From: Haloferax marinisediminis
Lineage (GTDB): Archaea > Halobacteriota > Halobacteria > Halobacteriales > Haloferacaceae
Length of the DNA stretch: 64,000 nt
Assembly: GCF_009674585.1 (NCBI RefSeq)
Contig: NZ_WKJP01000005.1
Span: forward strand, 185,597 to 249,596
Direction of reading: 5' to 3'
Numbering within the stretch: the stretch's first letter is position 1; each line of letters begins with the position of its first letter. The translations under genes and the position numbers were made by a program. Of this stretch, positions 58,721 to 64,000 are shown in pieces. A model generated the notes under the pieces. The model was not told the DNA's origin. It ran no database searches and saw nothing but the letters and a program-made list of their open reading frames with translations.

Positions 58721-59041
58721 ATGATTAAATTGGTGAATATAGTCGTCCGTAAGCCAGACTACTCGTTCGACGAGTTCGTCGAGCGATGGACCGGGCCTCA
58801 CGCCGACATGGCGAAGGAACTTCCGGGACTGCAGAAGTATTCGACGAGTCTCCCCACCGACCCAGAACGGTCCGAGCACGACGGTATCGTCGAACTCTAC
58901 TTCGAGGACATGGGCGCCCTGAAGAGTGCATTTAGTTCAGAGATTGGAGAGCGGGTGAACGCCGATGCCGCCGAGTTCATCGACATGGAGCAGGGACCAA
59001 CGCTCTACGTCGAAGAGACGACGCAACTAGACAGGACGTGA
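58721..59041 (+). CDS. EthD-like dimeric alpha/beta-barrel protein
   Basis: The 106-aa protein resembles EthD family proteins: MIKLVNIVVRKPDYSFDEFVERWTGPHADMAKELPGLQKYSTSLP and later DGIVELYFEDMGALKSAFSSE. The W..xH motif in the second helix is typical. EthD domains occur in alkyl-ether and aromatic catabolic operons as small oxygenase-like or isomerase-like proteins of poorly known function. It lies 7 nt upstream of the thiamine-diphosphate enzyme and is divergent from iclR. Confidence 0.85.
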   Translation: MIKLVNIVVRKPDYSFDEFVERWTGPHADMAKELPGLQKYSTSLPTDPERSEHDGIVELYFEDMGALKSAFSSEIGERVNADAAEFIDMEQGPTLYVEETTQLDRT

Positions 59042-59048
59042 GCGACCG

Positions 59049-60743
59049 ATGGATACCAGCGAACGACTCGTCGAGAGCCTCGAACGCCTCGGAGTAGAGC
59101 GAGTCTTTGGGTACCCGGGTGGCAGGGTTATCGAACTGTTCGACGACATTCCCGAGTCGACCATCGAACTCGTTCGCCCACGTGACGAGCGAGAAGCGAG
59201 TGTCATGGCAGAGATGCACGGACGACTGACGGGGACGCCGGGTGTCCTCGCCGGGCAGGGTCCGTGGATTGGGAGTCTGGGCCTCATCGGACAGATGGAA
59301 GCGCGTCTCGCGTCGTCACCGATGGTGGCGATAACTGAAGCGTCGGAGCGCGGGAACTACTCGACCATCGCACCCTATCAACAGTCGCGCGGCGACTACG
59401 GTGGACTCGAACTCCCGAAGATTCTCGACGCGGTCACCAAGGAACACTGGTTCCCGCGGACGCCGACAGAGACGATTCGAAGTCTCCAACTCGCGTTCAA
59501 ACACGCCGTCGCAGGCCGCCCCGGTCCGACAGCAGTCATCCTCGATGGCAACGCCATCACCGAGGAGTATCCCGAAGACGTGCTTCCACCGGTGTGGGAC
59601 GAAGAAACCCAGACGCGAACGTGGAAAGCCGCACCGACGGCACGTGACGTTGCCGCTGCGGTCGACGCACTCGAAGCGGCCGAGCGACCGGTCATCATCT
59701 CCGGGAACGGAGTTCACGCGTCCGGCGCGTACGACGAACTGCAAGCGACTGCAGAGGCGTACGACGCCGCCGTCGTGACCTCCTACCTCGGGAAGTCGAC
59801 GTTCCCCGAGACACACCGCCTCGCCGGCGGTGTGATTGGGTCGTTCGGACACGAAGGTGCAAATCAACTCGTGAGTGAAGCGGACGTCCTGCTCGTCGTA
59901 GGCTGTCGGATGAACCCGATGGACACCAACTGGCAGGCCCCGGACTTCATCCGTCCCGACGAACAGACCATCATCCACGCGGACATCGACCCCCGAAATG
60001 CGGGATGGGTCTACCCCGCCGACGTTGGACTCATCGGCGACGCTGCCGAGTCACTCCGAGAACTCACGGCATCCGGCGGGAACGACAACGACTGGGCAGC
60101 AGACCGGGCACAGACGGCCCGAGAGTCGTTCTACGCACCAGAGTGTGACTCGGACGCCGCACCAATCCTGCCGCAACGGGCAGTCAAAGAAATCGAGCGT
60201 GTCGTCGACGAGGACACGATCGTCACAGCCGACTCGGGGAACAACCGTTTCTGGCTCCTCAACTATCTCCAGGTGCCCGCCGTCCAGACCTACTACGGGT
60301 CAGGCGGCGTTGGAGGAATGGGGTGGGCCACACCGGCCGCCGTCTCGGCGGCACTCGCGACAGACAAACACGTTATCGGCGTCGCCGGAGACGGCGGGTT
60401 CGCGATGACGATGACGAGCGTCGAGACAGCCGTCGAACACGGCGTCGCACCGACGTTCGTCGTCCTCAACGACACCAGTCTCGGAATGGTCCGGCAGATG
60501 CAACACGGCCCCGACGACATCGCCGGCGTAGAGTTCCACGACACGGACTTCACGCGTGTCGCCGAGGCGTTCGGCGCAGAAGGAATCCGCGCCGAGACAC
60601 CGGGAGAACTTGGGGACGCGCTCGCCGAAGCGAAAGGAGCTGACGTGCCAACGGTCATCGACGTTCGCATCGACCGCGAACAGGATATGGCCGAGACGCT
60701 ACAGTCGTCGTTCTACGCCTCGGTCGGTGGCCTCCACGAGTAA
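59049..60743 (+). CDS. Thiamine-diphosphate-dependent enzyme (acetolactate synthase/benzoylformate decarboxylase-like)
   Basis: The 564-aa protein has the three-domain POX-like architecture. The N-terminal PYR domain (ERLVESLERLGVERVFGYPGG) has the activating Glu in RDEREASVMAEMHGRLTG. The middle domain begins with AAERPVIISGNGVHASGAY. The C-terminal PP domain has the ThDP motif GDGGFAMTMTSVETAVEHGVAPTFVVLND (GDG...N). Family members decarboxylate or carboligate 2-oxo acids. The pairing with an EthD protein under IclR control suggests a catabolic substrate, for example an aryl-2-oxoacid or an oxalyl/2-hydroxyacyl derivative, rather than branched-chain biosynthesis. No small regulatory subunit (IlvN) is adjacent. 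Confidence 0.88.
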   Translation: MDTSERLVESLERLGVERVFGYPGGRVIELFDDIPESTIELVRPRDEREASVMAEMHGRLTGTPGVLAGQGPWIGSLGLIGQMEARLASSPMVAITEASERGNYSTIAPYQQSRGDYGGLELPKILDAVTKEHWFPRTPTETIRSLQLAFKHAVAGRPGPTAVILDGNAITEEYPEDVLPPVWDEETQTRTWKAAPTARDVAAAVDALEAAERPVIISGNGVHASGAYDELQATAEAYDAAVVTSYLGKSTFPETHRLAGGVIGSFGHEGANQLVSEADVLLVVGCRMNPMDTNWQAPDFIRPDEQTIIHADIDPRNAGWVYPADVGLIGDAAESLRELTASGGNDNDWAADRAQTARESFYAPECDSDAAPILPQRAVKEIERVVDEDTIVTADSGNNRFWLLNYLQVPAVQTYYGSGGVGGMGWATPAAVSAALATDKHVIGVAGDGGFAMTMTSVETAVEHGVAPTFVVLNDTSLGMVRQMQHGPDDIAGVEFHDTDFTRVAEAFGAEGIRAETPGELGDALAEAKGADVPTVIDVRIDREQDMAETLQSSFYASVGGLHE

Positions 60744-60778
60744 CTGAGACGGGAGGAACAGAACGGACCCCCACCTTC

Positions 60779-60796
60779 GCCGGCAACTGGTGCCGG
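60779..60796 (+). terminator. Possible transcription terminator hairpin after the TPP-enzyme gene
   Basis: CGCCGGCAACTGGTGCCGG holds CCGGCA and TGCCGG arms with a short loop. Several T residues follow within about 15 nt (ACACTTTTCT). It may separate the TPP-enzyme and epimerase transcripts; archaeal terminators are poorly defined, so support is weak. Confidence 0.3.
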
Positions 60797-60839
60797 TGCG
60801 GGAAACACTTTTCTCGTACGCAATGAGACGTACGGTAGC

Positions 60840-61802
60840 ATGTCATCATCGACCGTGATGGTCACCGGCGGAACCGGGTTCATCGGTTCGTACGTCGCAC
60901 TGGACCTCCTCGAAGCGGGCCACGACGTCGTCGCCTACGACCTCTCGACCGACCCTCGAATCTTAGAGAAACTCGGTATCGCCGACGACGTGACGATACG
61001 CCGCGGTGACGTAACCGACCCGACCGACGTCGTGCGGGCAGTCAAAGAGACGGGGACGACACACATCATCCACCTCGCGGCGCTCTTGACGACGACTGCA
61101 CGGGCGAATCCACGCGCCGCCCTCGACGTGAACGTGATGGGGACGAACAACATCTTCGAGGCCGCACGGGCGCTCTCCGACCAGGTCGAGCGCGTAGCGT
61201 GGGCTTCCTCCGCGGCAGTCTACGCGCCGCCGACGAACTACGGTGACGACTTCGTCACCGAGTCGGACCTCGTCTATCCAGACACGCTCTACGGGGCGAC
61301 CAAAGAGTACAACGAGCATCAAGCGCGCGTCTACTACGAGGACTTCGGCGTCTCACACGTCGCCATCCGACCGACAGTCGCCTACGGACCGTACCGTGAG
61401 ACCGGTGGGTCGGCGTTCCTCGCGAACATCGTCGAAAAGCCTGCACTGGGCGAAGCCTTCAGCGTCGACTACGGCGACCAGGTCATCGACTGGCAGCACG
61501 TCCGCGACATCGCACAGGCGTTCCGGAAAGCCGCGTTCACGCCAGACGAAGACCTGACGCAGCGTGTCTACAACGTCCGTGGCGAACTCGCGACGATTCG
61601 CGAGGCGGCAGAGATGGTCGAGGAAATCATTCCAGACGCAGACCTCACCGTCTCCGACGAGGGCGAACTGCCGTGGACCCAACGCCTCGACATGACGAAG
61701 GCACAGGACGACCTCGGCTACGACCCCGAGTACGACCTCGAAACTGGGTTCCGCGACTACATCAACGTCCTTCGCAAAGAAAACGGACTGGACCCAGTCT
61801 AA
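60840..61802 (+). CDS. NAD-dependent epimerase/dehydratase (extended SDR)
   Basis: The 320-aa extended short-chain dehydrogenase has VTGGTGFIGSYVALDLLEAGHDVVAYD (GxxGxxG and the following Asp favouring NAD+), DVTDPTDV, AALLTTTARANP, the catalytic SSAAVY Ser and YGATKEYNEH (YxxxK), and a C-terminal region with RVYNVRG. Relatives are nucleotide-sugar epimerases or hydroxyacyl dehydrogenases. It lies about 100 nt after the TPP-enzyme gene, beyond a GC-rich inverted repeat around 60779-60796, so it may have its own promoter. Substrate is unknown. Confidence 0.88.
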   Translation: MSSSTVMVTGGTGFIGSYVALDLLEAGHDVVAYDLSTDPRILEKLGIADDVTIRRGDVTDPTDVVRAVKETGTTHIIHLAALLTTTARANPRAALDVNVMGTNNIFEAARALSDQVERVAWASSAAVYAPPTNYGDDFVTESDLVYPDTLYGATKEYNEHQARVYYEDFGVSHVAIRPTVAYGPYRETGGSAFLANIVEKPALGEAFSVDYGDQVIDWQHVRDIAQAFRKAAFTPDEDLTQRVYNVRGELATIREAAEMVEEIIPDADLTVSDEGELPWTQRLDMTKAQDDLGYDPEYDLETGFRDYINVLRKENGLDPV

Positions 61803-61817
61803 GCGTCTGGAGTCGTC

Positions 61818-62009
61818 TCAGTCGTCCGTCCCCGGCGTTTCGTCGAGCAAGTCCCGAATATCTTCGGCTGACAACAGGTCGATTAAATTCGCTCCCTCGT
61901 CGTACCGTTCTCGTTCTTCGGGCGTGAGATACTCGGCTAAGTCGTGGTCGGAGAGCAGTTCTTCGAGTCGTTCGTCCAGGTCGTCTGGGTCGTAGCCGGG
62001 GATGACCAT
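61818..62009 (-). CDS. Short acidic protein of unknown function
   Basis: The 63-aa frame starts MVIPGYDPDDLDERLEELLSDHDLAEYL and contains a predominantly helical acidic sequence (TPEERERYDEGANLIDLLSAEDIRDLLDETPG). It has strong haloarchaeal codon and acidic composition, unlike shadow frames. No domain is recognised. It is on the same strand as the cupin, HD and tandem-EthD genes and about 100 nt downstream of them. The frame is open upstream to 62222, but that part overlaps the cupin gene in another frame. Confidence 0.6.
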   Translation of the reverse strand: MVIPGYDPDDLDERLEELLSDHDLAEYLTPEERERYDEGANLIDLLSAEDIRDLLDETPGTDD

Positions 62010-62106
62010 ACACACGTGTATGTTCTCTGTTATCTTATAGCTCAGTGTGCTCAGTTCCAGTGTGTCGCGTCCGAACGAGAAGACGAAGGAGTCCCGTTGG
62101 TGCTGC

Positions 62107-62478
62107 TCAGTCCACAACGACACCGTCGTCCTTCGCGTTCGGCGCACCGACAATGAACACCTCACCGTCTTCGACACAACCGAGTTGGCGGACTTCGTCA
62201 GGGGAGACGACGACGACGTCACCGGGTTCCAGTGTGAGCGCCTCCGTCTCGTCTCCTTCGTCGTCGAAAAACGTCATCTCGAACTGCCCCGAGAGGACAT
62301 GATAGAGCTCCTCCTGTTCTTTCTGGTAGTGTTTGGTGCTGTGTTCACCGGATTCGAAGACCCACACTGACGGGCGCATCTTCTTCGGTCGGAGTTCGTA
62401 GCCGACGGCGCGAACGCGTCCATCTGCAATCGTATTTTCGTGCAGTTCGAGGTCGGAGAGGTTGACACGGTCGTACAT
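62107..62478 (-). CDS. Cupin-domain protein
   Basis: The 123-aa protein is a single cupin fold: STKHYQKEQEELYHVLSGQFEMTFF carries the metal-binding motif-1 pattern (H..H/Q..E...VLxG), and LEPGDVVVVSPDEVRQLGCVEDGEVFIVGAPN carries motif 2 (PxG/PGD with a His replaced by Gln). The loss of the second-motif His makes a catalytic metal site less certain. It may be a small-molecule sensor or isomerase. It is on the same strand as the HD gene, 64 nt downstream. Confidence 0.85.
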   Translation of the reverse strand: MYDRVNLSDLELHENTIADGRVRAVGYELRPKKMRPSVWVFESGEHSTKHYQKEQEELYHVLSGQFEMTFFDDEGDETEALTLEPGDVVVVSPDEVRQLGCVEDGEVFIVGAPNAKDDGVVVD

Positions 62479-62542
62479 CACTCCGACGTGGGACGGATAG
62501 CACCTAAAGGTGTAGGTGAAAATGGACTGACAGCGCGTGAGG

Positions 62543-63151
62543 CTACTGGGTCTGTGAGTACTGCTCGACCCACTCTTGCAGGCTGATTCCCATCGCCGCC
62601 TGCGTGATTGCATTCGACGACGCAGAGTTCGCACTCTTGACGAGTTCCGATTCGAGTGTTCGCGTCGGTATCTCACCGATGAAGTGGGGAATCGCTCGTT
62701 GGACGGCGAGTGGACACCCAACTTCGTGTGCGAGGGCGTATCCGGACAGAGAGTGCGGAATCTCCTGTGTGGCGTACTCGGGGTCGGGCGTGTCGAGCAC
62801 GTCGTCGTCGACGAAGTCGACGTACTCGTAGCACTTGCCAACGTCGTGGAGCAAGCAGGCGGCGACGACGACGTCGAAGTCGGGGTCCGCACCGTGGAAG
62901 TCGCGCTGCTCTTCGGCCGCGCGAATCGCGATGCGCGTCACGCCGCGGACGTGTTCGACGTTGGTCACCTCGTGGATGTTCCACGCATAGGGGATGTCGT
63001 CGATATCTCGCCACCCACCACGTTCGAGGCCGAGACACCACGCGTCGATGACGTTCTCGCGCAGGTCGTCGTCTTCGATGTCGTCGAGCTCCGGATAGGC
63101 GGCTTCGACCTGCTGTCGGTAATCGTCGGCGTTCATCCAGCCATCACTCAC
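62543..63151 (-). CDS. HD-domain phosphohydrolase-like protein
   Basis: The 202-aa protein has HD-superfamily residues: NVEHVRGVTRIA (first His), then VVVAACLLHDVGKCYEYVD with the HD doublet, and a later HSLSGYALAHEVG (His). Metal-dependent phosphohydrolase activity on an unknown nucleotide or phosphate is possible. Its start overlaps the stop of the tandem-EthD gene by 8 nt, so the two are translationally coupled. Confidence 0.88.
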   Translation of the reverse strand: MSDGWMNADDYRQQVEAAYPELDDIEDDDLRENVIDAWCLGLERGGWRDIDDIPYAWNIHEVTNVEHVRGVTRIAIRAAEEQRDFHGADPDFDVVVAACLLHDVGKCYEYVDFVDDDVLDTPDPEYATQEIPHSLSGYALAHEVGCPLAVQRAIPHFIGEIPTRTLESELVKSANSASSNAITQAAMGISLQEWVEQYSQTQ

Positions 63152-63866
63152 CCGTCACGTCCTTCTGGACGGTCTCTTGGCCGACGAATCGTGGACGGTC
63201 TTCGAGCGAGAGGAAGTTGTCCACGTCTTCGCGGGGTGCTTTGGCTTTCGGATGGTCAGGGTCGTAGTCGCGTGACGACTCGTGGCCGAGACCCGCCCGG
63301 AGCGCGTCGAGACTTTCGAAGTAGAGTTCGGCGACGCCGTCGAACTCGGCGTTTTCGGGGTCCGTCGGGACGACTCGGGCATAGCGGACGACGCCCGGAA
63401 TCTCCCGAGCGAGTGGAACGTGCGTGTTCGCCCAGTGGTCGAGGAACTCCTCGTGAGTCATCCCGTCTTTCCGGACGAGGAACGCCGAGTGCTTGTAGAG
63501 TCCCGTCGTCTCGCCGCCCGTCTCGTCTTTCTCGACGAACTCCTCGCCGATGAGTCGCGGGCGTCGCTCGATGTCGAGGAAGTTGTCCACGTCTTCTCTG
63601 GCTTCCTTGGCTTTCCCCTTTGCGGGGTCGTAGTCACGCGACCCTTCGCTCCCAAGTGCATCGTGCAGTGCATCGAGGTCGTCGAAGAACAACTCTGCAA
63701 TGCCGTCGAACTCGGCCGCCTCGGGGTCGGCCGGGAGGACCGTCTGATAGCGGACGACACCTTCTATCTCGCGGGCGATCGGCGTGTGGTTGGTCTGCCA
63801 GTACTCGACGAACTCGTCGTGGCTCATCCCCTGCTTGCGGACAAGCAAAGCTATGTGCTTGTACAT
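63144..63866 (-). CDS. Tandem EthD-domain protein
   Basis: The 240-aa protein contains two EthD domains in tandem: residues 1-115 (YKHIALLVRKQGMSHDEFVEYWQTNHTP, EFDGIAELFFDDLDALHDAL, DVDNFLDIERRPRLIGEE) and 125-240 (YKHSAFLVRKDGMTHEEFLDHWANTHVP, EFDGVAELYFESLDALRAGL, DVDNFLSLEDRPRFVGQE). Each keeps the YW/HW..xH motif. EthD proteins normally dimerise as two such units, so the fusion would make a built-in dimer. The start at 63866 is chosen because the domain begins MYKH there; the 13 upstream in-frame codons look unlike the rest. Confidence 0.88.
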   Translation of the reverse strand: MYKHIALLVRKQGMSHDEFVEYWQTNHTPIAREIEGVVRYQTVLPADPEAAEFDGIAELFFDDLDALHDALGSEGSRDYDPAKGKAKEAREDVDNFLDIERRPRLIGEEFVEKDETGGETTGLYKHSAFLVRKDGMTHEEFLDHWANTHVPLAREIPGVVRYARVVPTDPENAEFDGVAELYFESLDALRAGLGHESSRDYDPDHPKAKAPREDVDNFLSLEDRPRFVGQETVQKDVTGE

Positions 63867-64000
63867 GCGTACACCTTGCGGTCCACGTATACCGTCATAA
63901 ATCATGAGGTATGCTCGCGTGCCACGGCCGCCGGAGACGAGCGCGACACGCTCACTGCCTTCTACAACAAATTAATATGATGTTCGTGTGTGGTACAACC

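Noticed and set aside
59049..60743. Assignment as biosynthetic acetolactate synthase (IlvB)
   Set aside because: No IlvN or other branched-chain biosynthesis genes nearby; EthD and IclR context favours catabolism, and sequence alone does not fix the substrate.
1..64000. tRNA, rRNA, CRISPR arrays and intact insertion sequences
   Set aside because: I scanned the intergenic regions by eye and saw no cloverleaf-like sequence, rRNA signature, spaced identical repeats, transposase gene or terminal inverted repeats; a tRNAscan or ISfinder run could still find a missed one.

Overview
The window is a stretch of a halophilic archaeon's genome, most likely a Haloferax-like member of the Haloferacales. 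The evidence is a GC-rich, strongly acidic proteome, Tat (twin-arginine) signal peptides on secreted proteins and lipoproteins, haloarchaea-specific families (HTH-10 'bacterio-opsin activator-like' regulator, DUF1616, a small CPxCG zinc protein), and genes that often start about 27 nt after a TATA-like element with no Shine-Dalgarno sequence (leaderless transcripts). I saw no rRNA, tRNA, CRISPR array or intact insertion sequence.

Region 1 (1-24,300) is a cell-surface or envelope locus. It holds the end of a membrane protein, a Tat lipoprotein whose solute-binding domain appears circularly permuted and overlaps a PAP2 phosphatase gene, an enoyl-CoA hydratase-like gene, a winged-helix protein, a DUF1616 membrane protein, a FemAB/GNAT-type transferase, a large polytopic (GT-C-like) membrane protein, three alkaline-phosphatase-superfamily (sulfatase-like) proteins, two secreted parallel beta-helix proteins, a Wzx-type flippase, a frameshifted Tat lipoprotein, a Gfo/Idh/MocA sugar-type oxidoreductase and an alpha/alpha-toroid protein. 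Together they look like assembly, export and decoration of a surface glycan, but no classical GT-A or GT-B glycosyltransferase is present. Several of the genes share an ATAACAA-type promoter element.

Region 2 (24,300-35,130) is a mixed housekeeping and stress segment: HdeD-like, DUF1269, AI-2E-type exporter, zinc-finger microprotein, DUF389 protein, AarF/UbiB kinase-like protein, YjdF-like membrane protein, corrinoid adenosyltransferase, double universal-stress protein, FKBP isomerase, rhodanese and a methyltransferase. An AT-rich gap of about 400 nt closes it.

Region 3 (35,530-57,260) is an aerobic phenylacetate (paa) catabolic island. It has PaaABC and PaaD with the PaaD zinc ribbon as a separate 56-aa gene, a PaaG-like isomerase, two PaaK CoA ligases, two hotdog thioesterases, a MaoC hydratase, a 3-hydroxyacyl-CoA dehydrogenase, an enoyl-CoA hydratase, two thiolases, and a branched-chain/aromatic-type ABC importer with a fused LivH-LivM permease that is co-directional with one paaK. 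An HTH-10 regulator is divergent from paaA, and a 14-bp perfect palindrome lies beside the paaA TATA box. The PaaE reductase and the aldehyde-dehydrogenase half of PaaZ are absent. An HMG-CoA-synthase-like/zinc-ribbon/OB-fold fusion lies next to an SCP-x-like thiolase and has no cysteine in its condensing-enzyme domain.

Region 4 (57,260-64,000) surrounds an IclR regulator bracketed by five copies of a 17-bp TTCGA...TTCGAACG-type element. It encodes an EthD-like protein with a thiamine-diphosphate enzyme, an NAD-dependent epimerase, and a minus-strand group (tandem EthD protein, HD-domain protein, cupin, short acidic protein). It is probably another catabolic module whose substrate cannot be read from the sequence.
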